Part shown: positions 6,884-15,283 of the stretch, piece by piece
Layout: every line of letters starts with the position of its first letter
How positions within the stretch are numbered: position 1 is the first letter of the stretch
Assembly: GCA_035637595.1 (NCBI GenBank)
Contig: DASPWW010000064.1
Coordinates: 1 to 20,465 of the forward strand
Reading direction: 5' to 3'
DNA: 20,465 nucleotides
Origin: DASPWW01 sp035637595
GTDB lineage: Bacteria; Actinomycetota; Thermoleophilia; Solirubrobacterales; 70-9
Program-made: the position numbers and the translations under genes
The notes under the pieces: model-generated
What the model saw: the letters and a program-made list of their open reading frames with translations, nothing else
Told to the model about the DNA's origin: nothing
Databases searched by the model: none

Positions 6884-9025
6884 GTGCGAACCAGGCTCGC
6901 GGCCAGCATCGCGCTGGCCGTCATCGGCGCGGTGCTGCTGGTCGTTGGCGGCCTCGCCCTCTACGCGCGCGAGGAGATCGTCGACCAGGACGCGTTCGCG
7001 CAACGAGCGACGCAGACGCTCGACGACGACGCCGTCGGGCACGCGATCGCGCGCGAGCTCGCCGCCGAGGTCTCGAACGCGGGCCCCCCGCAGCTGGTCT
7101 CCGCGCGGCCGATCCTCGAGTCTGTGTTCGAGGCGCTGATCGACACCACGCCGTTTCAGCGCGTATTCGACCAGGCCGCGCGGCAGGCGAACCGGCTGCT
7201 GTTCACGCGCGAGAAGACGGTCGTGTTGAAGCTCCAGGACGCGGTCACCGTGCTGCGCTCGGCGCTCGAGGGCGCGAATCCCAAGCTCGCAGAGAAGATC
7301 CCGAAGAACGTCCAACCCGAGCTGGCCAAGCTCGAGAACAGGGACTTCGGCACCTCCACGATCGAGGCGGCCGACAACGCGCGCACGCTGGGCATCGTCT
7401 TGCCGCTGCTCGCCCTGGTCGCGTTCGTGGGCTCGGTCATCGTCGCGCCCGATCGGCGCTCGGCGATCACCAGGGCGGGAATCGCGGTCGGCATCGCGGG
7501 CGTGGCGACGGTCATCGGGCTGACCGTCGTGCGGACCCTGGTCGTCGACGGGCTCGAGGGGGACGTGCTCGAGCCCGACGAGGCGCGCGCCGCCGGCGAG
7601 GCGATCTGGGACGGCTTCCTCGGCGACCTGCGCGCCTGGGCGATCGGCGTCGCGGCGGCCGGGCTGATCGTCGCGGCGGCATCGGCGTCGCTGCTGCGAC
7701 CAGTGGAGGTGTCGGGGCGCGCCGAGCGCCTCGGACGCCGCCTGACGGTGACCCCCGAGACGACCGCGGGGCGGGTGGCACGCGGCGTCGGGGCCGTGGC
7801 GCTCGGCATCGTGGTCGTCCTCAATCCCACGCTCGCGGTCCAGATCGTCGCGATCGCCGCCGGAGCGCTGCTGCTCTTCTTCGGGACCAGCGAGCTGTTG
7901 GAGACTGTCCAGGCGCCGGAGCGGCGCGTGGAGCTGCGCGGCCCCAGCCGCCGCGGCCTCGCGGTCGGGGGCGCCGCGGCCGCGGGGGCGATCGTCGTCG
8001 CGGTCGTTCTGATCGCGGTGATCGGCGGCGGCGGCGGGAAGGCCCAGGGGCCGATCGACCCCGACGAGATCACGTCCTGCAACGGGTCGCCGAAGCTCTG
8101 CGACCGCCGCCTCAACGAGATCACCTTCCCGGGCACCCACAACTCGATGTCGGCGGCCGACGACCGCGGATGGCTGTTCACCAACCAGCGCCACGACATC
8201 GCCACCCAGCTCGAGGACGGCATCCGGGTGCTGCTGATCGACCCCCACTACGGGGTCCGCGACGGCAACAAGGTGCGCACGGACCTCGTGCGCGAGGGGA
8301 CGAGTCGCAACAGGATCGCGAAGCAGATCGGAGAACAGGGGCTATCCGCGGCGGAGCGCCTGTTCGGCGACCTCGGGCGCGGCTCGATCGAGGGCCCGCG
8401 CGAGCCCTACCTGTGCCATTCGGTGTGCGAGCTGGGGGCGACGCCGATGGTCACGGCGCTCGAGGACGTGCGTTCGTTCCTCGAGGACAACCGCTTCGAG
8501 GTCGTGATCATCTTCATCGAGCCGAGCATCGAAAACGACGAGATCGCGGCGGCGTTCCACGACGCCGGCCTCAGCCCGTATCTCGCCACGCTACAGCGCT
8601 ACGAGCCGCTGCCCACCCTGCGCGACCTGATCGCCTCGAATCGCAGGCTCGTCGTGTTCACGGAGCGCGGCGGCGGCGACCCGCCCTGGTACCACGAGGG
8701 CTTCTCTTTCACGCAGGACACCGAGGTCGGCGCCGAGCTCGACGAGTGCGAGGCACGAAACGGCTCCGCCGCGAGCCCGCTGCTGATGGTCAACCACTGG
8801 GTCGACGGCTTCCCGCCCCCCGTCGAGGCGAACGAGGAGGTGACCTCACTCCACGACCTGCTCGAGCGCGCGCACACGTGCCGCAAGCAGCTGGGGCGCG
8901 TCCCGAACCTCTTCCCGGTCGACTTCTACGACACGAGCGACATCGTCGAGGCCGCGGCGCGGCTCAACGGCGTCGCCGAGGGGGGCGCAGGCGGCGGCTC
9001 GGGCGGCTCGGGCGGCTCTGAGTAG
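6884..9025 (+). CDS. Polytopic membrane protein with C-terminal PI-PLC X-like phosphodiesterase domain
   Basis: This 713-residue protein has two parts. The N-terminal half holds about seven hydrophobic segments (roughly 4-26, 169-190, 195-220, 250-270, 300-316, 319-337, 358-382), with a soluble stretch of about 140 residues after the first, as seen in uncharacterised actinobacterial membrane proteins. The C-terminal part (about 400-700) looks like the TIM-barrel catalytic domain of phosphatidylinositol-specific phospholipase C: ITFPGTHNSM with His419, the LEDGIRVLLIDPH segment, and LCHS with His512 match the two catalytic histidines. The tail is Gly/Ser-rich. It probably cleaves a phosphodiester, perhaps inositol phospholipids, at the membrane. 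The topology of the catalytic domain is not certain. The GTG start directly precedes the first membrane segment. It may be co-expressed with the protease 25 bases upstream. Confidence 0.82.
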   Translation: MRTRLAASIALAVIGAVLLVVGGLALYAREEIVDQDAFAQRATQTLDDDAVGHAIARELAAEVSNAGPPQLVSARPILESVFEALIDTTPFQRVFDQAARQANRLLFTREKTVVLKLQDAVTVLRSALEGANPKLAEKIPKNVQPELAKLENRDFGTSTIEAADNARTLGIVLPLLALVAFVGSVIVAPDRRSAITRAGIAVGIAGVATVIGLTVVRTLVVDGLEGDVLEPDEARAAGEAIWDGFLGDLRAWAIGVAAAGLIVAAASASLLRPVEVSGRAERLGRRLTVTPETTAGRVARGVGAVALGIVVVLNPTLAVQIVAIAAGALLLFFGTSELLETVQAPERRVELRGPSRRGLAVGGAAAAGAIVVAVVLIAVIGGGGGKAQGPIDPDEITSCNGSPKLCDRRLNEITFPGTHNSMSAADDRGWLFTNQRHDIATQLEDGIRVLLIDPHYGVRDGNKVRTDLVREGTSRNRIAKQIGEQGLSAAERLFGDLGRGSIEGPREPYLCHSVCELGATPMVTALEDVRSFLEDNRFEVVIIFIEPSIENDEIAAAFHDAGLSPYLATLQRYEPLPTLRDLIASNRRLVVFTERGGGDPPWYHEGFSFTQDTEVGAELDECEARNGSAASPLLMVNHWVDGFPPPVEANEEVTSLHDLLERAHTCRKQLGRVPNLFPVDFYDTSDIVEAAARLNGVAEGGAGGGSGGSGGSE

Positions 9026-9029
9026 CGAG

Positions 9030-9473
9030 CTAGGTCGTGCGGACGATCATCACGCCGCACGGGGCGTGATGGGAGACCTTGTTCGGGACGCTGCCGAGCA
9101 GGAAGCGCTTTGCACCCGTCATGCCCTTGTTGCCGACGATGATCAGGTCGGCGCCGGTCTCCTCCGCGACGTCGAGGATCGCGTCGGCCGGATCGCCCTC
9201 GCGCGGGTGAGTCTGGGGGTCGAGCCCCTCCTGCCTCGCGGTCCCCGAGGCGCTTTCGAGCGCCAGGTTGACGTCCTCGCGCGGGCCGACGCCGTGGGCG
9301 ACGTCGCCGGGGACCTCCTGCGCCTCCTCCTTGAGCCGCTGCTGGGGGATCGGCTCGTAGGCGCTGACGATGTCGAGCTGCGCCCCGGAGAGCTTCGCGA
9401 GCTCGATCGCCTGGCGGACGGCCTCGCTCGCCGTCTCCGACCCGTCAGTGCCAACCACGATGCGACCGAACAT
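9030..9473 (-). CDS. Universal stress protein, UspA family
   Basis: This 147-residue single-domain USP opens with the typical FGRIVVGTDGSETASEAV strand and helix. It ends with the nucleotide-binding signature GNKGMTGAKRFLLGS, i.e. G-x2-G-x9-G-S, so it is of the ATP-binding type. USPs are cytoplasmic dimers linked to stress survival; no specific partner is evident here. AGGAGGG lies 4 bases before the ATG, so the start is secure. It converges with the phosphodiesterase gene with only 4 bases between the stop codons, leaving no room for a separate terminator. Confidence 0.93.
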   Translation of the reverse strand: MFGRIVVGTDGSETASEAVRQAIELAKLSGAQLDIVSAYEPIPQQRLKEEAQEVPGDVAHGVGPREDVNLALESASGTARQEGLDPQTHPREGDPADAILDVAEETGADLIIVGNKGMTGAKRFLLGSVPNKVSHHAPCGVMIVRTT

Positions 9474-9501
9474 GCTGCCCTCCTAGGTCTGGTGCGGGGG
9501 C

Positions 9502-9507
9502 ATACTA
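9502..9507 (-). promoter_or_regulatory. Candidate -10 box (TAGTAT) for the universal stress protein
   Basis: On the minus strand TAGTAT fits TANNNT and lies about 28 bases before the ATG, which gives a leader of about 20 bases containing the Shine-Dalgarno. No clear -35 box is seen. Confidence 0.4.
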
Positions 9508-9534
9508 ACCGCCCGCCGCCGGCCAGTCACGCCG

Positions 9535-9621
9535 CTACGCGAGCTTGACGATCGCTATCACCATCGAGGCGATCAGGCACGCGACGAGGATCGCCATCGT
9601 CGCGATCCAGATCCGGGGCAT
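9535..9621 (-). CDS. Putative 28-residue single-pass membrane miniprotein
   Basis: This short frame starts MPRIWIATMA and continues as an almost wholly hydrophobic Ala/Val/Ile/Leu segment before a basic VKLA end, so it would form one transmembrane helix. No Shine-Dalgarno is present, but TAGTGT (9630-9635, minus strand) ends 8 bases before the ATG, which suits a leaderless transcript. A GTG four codons upstream is an alternative start. The frame lies in an otherwise empty gap between the universal stress protein and the phosphotriesterase-like gene. Being so short, it could be chance; I know no function for it. Confidence 0.4.
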   Translation of the reverse strand: MPRIWIATMAILVACLIASMVIAIVKLA

Positions 9622-9664
9622 GGCGACACACACTAGGCGACGGCCCTCCGCGCCGCCGGGCGGA

Positions 9665-9670
9665 TAGATT
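9665..9670 (+). promoter_or_regulatory. Candidate -10 box (TAGATT) for the phosphotriesterase-like gene
   Basis: TAGATT fits TANNNT and lies 30 bases before the ATG at 9701, leaving a short leader that includes GGAGGAGG. No -35 box is recognisable. Confidence 0.4.
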
Positions 9671-9700
9671 CGACGGACAAGCGAACCGGAGGAGGCACAG

Positions 9701-10687
9701 ATGGCGAGGGTGGAGACCGTCACCGGACCGATCGAGGCGGACGAGCTAGGCAGGACGCTGATCCACGAGCACCTGACCAGCAACGACGAGGCGGTTCACA
9801 CGCAGTGGCCGGGTGCCGAGACGTTCGCGCCGATGCGGGAGGTGGCGGTGAGCTGGAACGAGGTGCCCGACGTGGCGCTCGAGGCCGCACGGGCGGCGGT
9901 CGAGCTGGAGGTGCGAACGATGGCCGACCCGGCACCGATGTTCCTCGGTCGCGACGTCGGTCTCATGCGCCAGGTATCAGAGCAATCGGGCCTCCAGATC
10001 GTCCCGTGCACGGGCATATACACCTACGACCACCTGCCGCCCTTCTTTGCCAACCGCGATCCCGACACCATCGCCGACCTCTTCGTCGACGACATCGAGC
10101 GCGGCGTCCAGGGGACCGACATGAAGGCCGCGTTCATCAAGTGCGCCGCCGACGAGCCCGGGGTGACCGAGAACATCGAGAAGGTGCACCGGGCCGCGGC
10201 CAAGGCGAGCGTGCGCACCGGCGCGCCCATCATGGCCCACTCGCGCCCGGCCAGCGAGACCGCGCCGCGCCAGATCGAGATCTTCGAGGAGGAGGGGGCC
10301 GATCTGTCGCGGGTGCAGATCGCTCACACCGGCGACACCGACGACCTCGACTACATCGAGCGCGTCCTCGACAAAGGCGTCTTCATCGGGATGGACCGCT
10401 TCGGCCTCAACCTCTTCCTGCCTTGGGAGAAGCGGATACCGACCGTCCTGGAGCTGCTCGACCGCGGCTACGCCGACCGCATGTTCCTGTCGGCGGACTC
10501 GTGCGCGACGATCGATTGGTTCCCCGCGGCGGCCGCCCAACAGCTCGCGGAGGCCGGGCTGGTCGTCGACTGGGATATCCGGATGGTTCCCTCGAAGGTC
10601 ATCCCGGCGCTGCGCGAGGGCGGGATGACCGAGGAGCAGTTCGACACGATGATGGTCGAGAACCCGAAGCGCTGGCTGGCCGGATAA
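9701..10687 (+). CDS. Phosphotriesterase-family metal-dependent hydrolase
   Basis: This 328-residue amidohydrolase-superfamily enzyme has the complete binuclear metal site of phosphotriesterases: His22-x-His24 on strand 1 (LIHEHL), the bridging Lys147 (FIKCAADE, expected to be carboxylated), His180 (MAHSRP), His209 (IAHTGDTDD) and Asp266 (SADSCA). The length is typical. Known family members hydrolyse organophosphates, lactones or N-acyl compounds; sequence alone does not choose between them, and a lactonase-like or unknown ester substrate is as likely as a phosphotriester. No signal peptide is seen, so it is cytoplasmic. GGAGGAGG lies 5 bases before the ATG, making the start secure. Its stop is 3 bases from the stop of the convergent RTX protein gene. 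Confidence 0.88.
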   Translation: MARVETVTGPIEADELGRTLIHEHLTSNDEAVHTQWPGAETFAPMREVAVSWNEVPDVALEAARAAVELEVRTMADPAPMFLGRDVGLMRQVSEQSGLQIVPCTGIYTYDHLPPFFANRDPDTIADLFVDDIERGVQGTDMKAAFIKCAADEPGVTENIEKVHRAAAKASVRTGAPIMAHSRPASETAPRQIEIFEEEGADLSRVQIAHTGDTDDLDYIERVLDKGVFIGMDRFGLNLFLPWEKRIPTVLELLDRGYADRMFLSADSCATIDWFPAAAAQQLAEAGLVVDWDIRMVPSKVIPALREGGMTEEQFDTMMVENPKRWLAG

Positions 10688-10690
10688 GGC

Positions 10691-13600
10691 CTACATAAAG
10701 CCCGACTCGCAGTCTTCTCGCACCCGATCGTTCGGACCCAAGATCACCTCGTCCTGACCATCGCCGCACGTTACGTGGTCGCGTCCTCCCCCTCGAACGT
10801 GGATCTTGTCGTCGCCGGCGCCGCCGCTGATCCGGTCGTGCCCGCGGCCGCCGCGCAGGCAGTCGTCGCCGGGGCCGCCCTTTATGTGGTCGGGCCCGCC
10901 CTTGCCGCTGATCTTGTCCGAGCCGTCGGTGCCGTTGAGGTTGTCGGCGCCGGAGGTCCCGGCGATCACGTTCGAGCACGGCCCGGCCGCCGGCGGGTTG
11001 GGCTCCGGTGATGGCGTCGGCTCAGGCGTGGGCTCGGGACCCGGGCCCGGGCCGGGACCGGGGCCACCCACGTCGACCTGAATCGAGCGGCCTACGTTGC
11101 CCTGCTCGTCGACGGCGCGGATTGCGACGTAGCGCCGCGCCTCCGGCGGCGGCGTATAGGTCTCGGCATCGCCGGGGTCCGCGGTCGCGGCGGAGTCCTC
11201 GTCGAAGTCAGGCAGCAGCTCGGCCTGGTTGAAGCCGGCGTCGGCGATCGGCTGGTCGGAGGTCGCCACCTCGTAGTGGTCGACCTCTCCGCACATCAGG
11301 TCGTCTCCCGGCGCGGTGAAGGTGACCGAACCCGAGGCGAGCTGGGCGTCCTGCGGCTTGCCCGGCAGCCCGGCGTCGCGCTCGAAGTCACCCGAGTTGG
11401 CGTTGTCGTGGTGGAAGCGGGGCCACGACGAAGGTGAGCAGGCGGAAGCGTCGGTCTCATAGACGTTGATGTAGCCCGAGCGCGTCAGGTTGACGACCAC
11501 CTTGCTGGCGTCCGTATCCGTGTCGAGGGTTCCGAACGACCCGATCAGCGGATTTGCGACCGTCCAGTCGGACGAGAGCTTCGGCCAGCGCGGGTTCGGC
11601 GGCGCCCCCGCCGCATCGAACGCCGCGAGGTCCATGCTCGCGGTGCCCTCGATCACCTCCTCGCCGGGAACGTCGTCGATGTCGGCAATCGAGGGACCGG
11701 TGAGGAATTGGAGATCGTTGACCGCCTGCGGGAAGCTGGGCTGGAACTGACCGCTGGACGCGGTCCAGGCGCCGATGAAGTCCTGCCCTCCCTGATAGTC
11801 AGGCAGGCCGACGTCGAGCGACCGCACGAGCCCCGCGGCGGGGGCGAGGAAAGTGGGATCGCCGCCGGGTACGACCTGACCGAACGCGGGATGCCCGACG
11901 GCGGGTATCGCCGGATGATCGGCCTCCGCGCTCGCGAAGGCGTCCGACTCGAGCGCGTTGTAGCGGCCGTCCGGGGCGTTGCCGTAGCACGAGGTCCCGT
12001 TCGAGTTGAGGATGTAGCCCGGACCGGCGTCAGGGATCACCCCGACCTTGGGCCCCGATCCTCCGCTCGGGCAGGCGACCGGCGCGACCACGGGGGATCC
12101 GGTGATGCCCTCGCCGACGACGGGGAGAAGCTCGGTCAGCAGGATCCCTATCCTCACCGGCCAGCCGTTGACGAGGGCGTCGGTGGGCTTCGGATCGCCG
12201 TCGTGATCGCCGGTCGCGTCGATCGCGAAGAGGCGCCCGTTGCCAGGGTCCACGACCCCCGTGCCCGAGATCGGGTCGAACGTCGCCGTGGTGAAGTTCC
12301 CGGCGTTCGGCGTCTCGTCGTACTCCTCGTTGGTGCCGACGATGATCTCCGGGTCGGCGCCGCCTGTGATGTCGGCGACCGCAGGGGTGTCGACGATCGC
12401 CCCCTGCTGGAAGGAGCCCGGGACGAAGGCGACGCGGTGGGTCTGGCTGTTGACGGCTGCCACCTTTTCCGGATCGACAACGAGCACCGGGAACCCCGAG
12501 ACATCGGCTGCACCACCGGGCGCATCCGGGTTTCCGTCGTTCGCGCTCCAGGCATAGAGGTGTCGGTCCATCCCGGCAGCGACCAGCTCCTGCCTTCCGT
12601 CCCCGTCGAGGTCCGCCAGAACCGGTGAGCCGATGAACCCGTGCTGGGTGCGGTTGGTTTTGCCCTTGCGGATGTTGACGAACGGCTGCAGCGGTTTGCC
12701 GGAGTAGGCGGGATTCGCCTCCTCGGTGAAGACCCGCTCACCGGTCGGCCCCCAGCCGTAGACCTTGCCCTCCAGGTCCGCGGCGTAGACCTCCGGCAGG
12801 CCGTCGCGATTGGCGTCGCCCACGGCGATCGATGCCAGGATCGCCCCGCCGATGTCGGTCGACACACCGCCGCTCTGGTATGCGAGCGCTCCGGAGTGGC
12901 TCGCGACGAATCCCTGGGCGTCGGCGCGAACCGGCCAGCCGGGCAGCTCTGATCCATCGGGGCGCAGGGCGTGGACGAATCCGTCGCTGCCGCCGAGGAT
13001 CAGCTCGTTGCGGTTGTCTCCGTCGAGGTCGGCGAAGACGGGCGAGGACGCGCCGTCGCCGGTCGGAGTTCCCGGTGGGCCGACTACCTGCCCGCTGCGG
13101 ATCGCCCGCGGGAAGCCGTCGAGCATGTCCTGATCGCGGTGCAGGTAGGCCGATCGCTGGTCCTCGCCGGTCATCGGCGTGCCCTGCGTCGTCGAGACGA
13201 CGAGCTTGACGGTGAACGAATGCGGCGCGAAGTTGGGGCGGCCATTGCCCGTTGTCGGGCCCGCCTCGGGCTCTGCGCCGTTGAAATCGGTTCCGGGCGG
13301 GAAGCGGGACTCCAGATCGCTGAGCGAGATCTCGGCGAGCGCCCCCGAGTGCAGCAGGGCAGCGTCCTGCCCGCTGTGGGCGGTCGTGCCGTCGCAGTAG
13401 CCGCTTCCGACGGACTCGAAGTCGCCTGGCGGGGTGTCGGTCGTTTCGCTCTGATTCGGGTACTGCCCCGGGGCGACGAGCACGTCGCATACGTACGGGG
13501 CGCCGCGCGCGAACACCTCGCCCCCGACGGCCAGCGTCAGGTTCGAGGGATCGACCTGCTCGTACCACTGGGGTGAGGTGATCTCGGCCTCGGGCGGGAT

Positions 13601-15283
13601 CTCCGAGGGGGTGGCGCCCGGATTCGCCGGGTCGGCGACGAGCGCGTCCACCGCCCTGTCCATGTTCACCCTGCCCCAGCCGTAGAACTGATCGTGGCCC
13701 TGGCGCGCGGGGTAGCTCGTCGTCGCCACGGGACCGGCGAGATGTGAGGGCCGGTTGGAATCGACCTGGGCCTTGAGCAGATCGCCGGGCCCGTACGGGC
13801 TCGTACACCCCGGCAGCGGCAGTGGACTGCACGCAGGCTCGTCGCCCGACCCCGGCGGCGTCCCGGCGAAGTTGACGTCGTCGGCTTGAAGCGTCCCGTC
13901 GATCGTCCCCGAGGCCATGATCTGGCGGACCTCGTTCGGGGTGATCGGGCACGGATCGCCATTGGTCAACTCGCAGGCGGAGTCATCCGGATAGCCGGAG
14001 AGAGCACCGTTGTCGAGCGCGTTGAGCGCCGCGGAGTAGACGAGCCCGGCCATCCCCGCGCCGAGCCCGGTGGCGTTCGAGGAGCAACTCGAGCTCGGGA
14101 TCGCGAGGGTGATCTTCGAGTTGAAGTTGGTGCAGCCGTTGATCGCCAGATATGAGTTCGCGGGGGCCGCGAGATCCTCGTCCCGGACCGAGTTGACGAG
14201 AATCACGTGCGGCAGGCTCGACGGCCAGTTGTTGTGCTGGGCCGCCTCGTCGGCGGCCGACGCGATCACGGTGACGCCGTGGCGGTAGGCGTAGTCGACG
14301 GCCTGACGGGCGAGGCTCGAGTTGTTGAGCGTCCCGAGCGCCTCCTGCACGACGCTGACGCCGTTGTCGGTCGCGTAGAGGACGGCGGCGGCGAAGCGGT
14401 TGACGTCGGCGATGAAACTGTCGCCGACGCGGAGCGGGATGAAGGTGCAGTTCGGGCACGCCCCGGCCTGATCGCCCTCGGCGTCGTTATTGGCCTCCGC
14501 GGATGAGTCCTTGGCCTCCCCGGTCCCGTGCCCGTACTGGACGTCGTCGTAGGCGTCGTTGTCGTCGTCGAGGAAGTCCCAGCCGGCGACGTCGTCGACG
14601 TAGCCGTTGCCGTCGTCGTCCTGACCGCCGGCGCGCCCCGGCGACGTGAAGCCCGGGTCCGAGAACGCGATGATCACGTCCTCGGGAGTGAGCACCCCCG
14701 GCGGGCCGGCGCGCCGCGGGTCGTTGTTCAGCACGTCGAGGACGCGCGGGTCGTCCTGGTAGTCGGTGAGGTTGAAGACCCCGTCGGCGTTGCAGTCGTA
14801 TGCGGCGCAATCGGTCCCGTTGGAGTGCTTGGGCAGCGGCAGCTCTCCCTTGTTGAGCCGGACCTTCTCCGCCAGGTCCGCCATCGTGTCGGCCTCGTTC
14901 CACTTGATCCCGGAGTCGAGCACGGCGATCGTCACGTCCGGGCGGCCGGTGGTCGTCTCCCACGCCGTCGACGGCGCGTCGACCTCGTCGGCGACGTGGG
15001 CGCCGCGCACTCCATCCAGCTCGACGGGGTTCGAGTTGACGGTCACGTTCGCGGGATCGTTGGTCGCCGCGAACTTCCAATCGTTTCCGTCGCCGGACAA
15101 GTCGTCGGGGGTGTCGTCCCCTATGTAGAGGTCGTCGTAGTCCTGGGTATTGGCGCCGGGCCGCGCGTAGGGGAAGTCGGCAAGCGCCGGGGGAGCGGAG
15201 AACGCCGTCGCCGCGACGCAGAGCGCGATGACGACCCGGCGGCGCAACCTAGGCCTTGACCGTCTCGCAGCTGTGACTGACAT
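10691..15283 (-). CDS. Giant secreted S8-fold/beta-propeller/RTX-tail protein A; catalytic serine apparently replaced
   Basis: This 1530-residue protein has a signal peptide (basic n-region to residue 16, core about 17-30, cleavage after ALA near 35). The subtilisin-like domain (about 85-560) shows Asp123 (VLDSGIKW) and His252 (GHGTGEA), but the serine-motif helix reads SNATGLGAGMAG, placing Thr405 at the serine position, and the usual SAGN oxyanion motif is SAADE. The domain contains an EF-hand-type loop (163-174), a DDDGNGYVDD loop (222-231) and a CPNC motif (276-279). FG-GAP/VCBS-like repeats follow (about 750-1290), then a fibronectin-III-like region, a Pro/Gly/Glu linker (about 1395-1431) and the RTX-like tail (1432-1530). 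There is no sortase motif or C-terminal membrane segment. The ATG at 15283 overlaps the upstream paralogue by 35 bases; a TTG at 15247 is an alternative start, and neither has a good ribosome site. It could be a pseudoprotease adhesin or an atypical protease. Confidence 0.87.
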   Translation of the reverse strand: MSVTAARRSRPRLRRRVVIALCVAATAFSAPPALADFPYARPGANTQDYDDLYIGDDTPDDLSGDGNDWKFAATNDPANVTVNSNPVELDGVRGAHVADEVDAPSTAWETTTGRPDVTIAVLDSGIKWNEADTMADLAEKVRLNKGELPLPKHSNGTDCAAYDCNADGVFNLTDYQDDPRVLDVLNNDPRRAGPPGVLTPEDVIIAFSDPGFTSPGRAGGQDDDGNGYVDDVAGWDFLDDDNDAYDDVQYGHGTGEAKDSSAEANNDAEGDQAGACPNCTFIPLRVGDSFIADVNRFAAAVLYATDNGVSVVQEALGTLNNSSLARQAVDYAYRHGVTVIASAADEAAQHNNWPSSLPHVILVNSVRDEDLAAPANSYLAINGCTNFNSKITLAIPSSSCSSNATGLGAGMAGLVYSAALNALDNGALSGYPDDSACELTNGDPCPITPNEVRQIMASGTIDGTLQADDVNFAGTPPGSGDEPACSPLPLPGCTSPYGPGDLLKAQVDSNRPSHLAGPVATTSYPARQGHDQFYGWGRVNMDRAVDALVADPANPGATPSEIPPEAEITSPQWYEQVDPSNLTLAVGGEVFARGAPYVCDVLVAPGQYPNQSETTDTPPGDFESVGSGYCDGTTAHSGQDAALLHSGALAEISLSDLESRFPPGTDFNGAEPEAGPTTGNGRPNFAPHSFTVKLVVSTTQGTPMTGEDQRSAYLHRDQDMLDGFPRAIRSGQVVGPPGTPTGDGASSPVFADLDGDNRNELILGGSDGFVHALRPDGSELPGWPVRADAQGFVASHSGALAYQSGGVSTDIGGAILASIAVGDANRDGLPEVYAADLEGKVYGWGPTGERVFTEEANPAYSGKPLQPFVNIRKGKTNRTQHGFIGSPVLADLDGDGRQELVAAGMDRHLYAWSANDGNPDAPGGAADVSGFPVLVVDPEKVAAVNSQTHRVAFVPGSFQQGAIVDTPAVADITGGADPEIIVGTNEEYDETPNAGNFTTATFDPISGTGVVDPGNGRLFAIDATGDHDGDPKPTDALVNGWPVRIGILLTELLPVVGEGITGSPVVAPVACPSGGSGPKVGVIPDAGPGYILNSNGTSCYGNAPDGRYNALESDAFASAEADHPAIPAVGHPAFGQVVPGGDPTFLAPAAGLVRSLDVGLPDYQGGQDFIGAWTASSGQFQPSFPQAVNDLQFLTGPSIADIDDVPGEEVIEGTASMDLAAFDAAGAPPNPRWPKLSSDWTVANPLIGSFGTLDTDTDASKVVVNLTRSGYINVYETDASACSPSSWPRFHHDNANSGDFERDAGLPGKPQDAQLASGSVTFTAPGDDLMCGEVDHYEVATSDQPIADAGFNQAELLPDFDEDSAATADPGDAETYTPPPEARRYVAIRAVDEQGNVGRSIQVDVGGPGPGPGPGPEPTPEPTPSPEPNPPAAGPCSNVIAGTSGADNLNGTDGSDKISGKGGPDHIKGGPGDDCLRGGRGHDRISGGAGDDKIHVRGGGRDHVTCGDGQDEVILGPNDRVREDCESGFM
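10694..10990 (-). repeat. RTX-like tail of protein A, copy of the tail in protein B
   Basis: This 99-codon segment encodes GGxGxD-type calcium-binding nonapeptide-like repeats (SGKGGPD, GGPGDD, GGRGHD, GGAGDD, CGDGQD) and four cysteines. Aligned without gaps it is about 70% identical in protein to 15252-15548, with long matching DNA stretches such as cgcaggcagtcgtcgcc. Confidence 0.85.

Noticed and set aside
9701..10687. Calling the phosphotriesterase-like gene a true organophosphate-degrading enzyme
   Set aside because: The metal site is complete, but the family is functionally broad and substrate-pocket loops cannot be judged from sequence by eye.
10694..10990. Regular short repeats that could suggest a CRISPR or minisatellite
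   Set aside because: The period follows codons for GGxGxD calcium-binding motifs inside an intact reading frame; there are no constant repeats with unique spacers.
11000..11070. GC-rich ccgggcccgggccggg tract as a terminator or recombination site
   Set aside because: It encodes the Pro/Gly/Glu linker of protein A before the RTX tail and lies within the coding frame.
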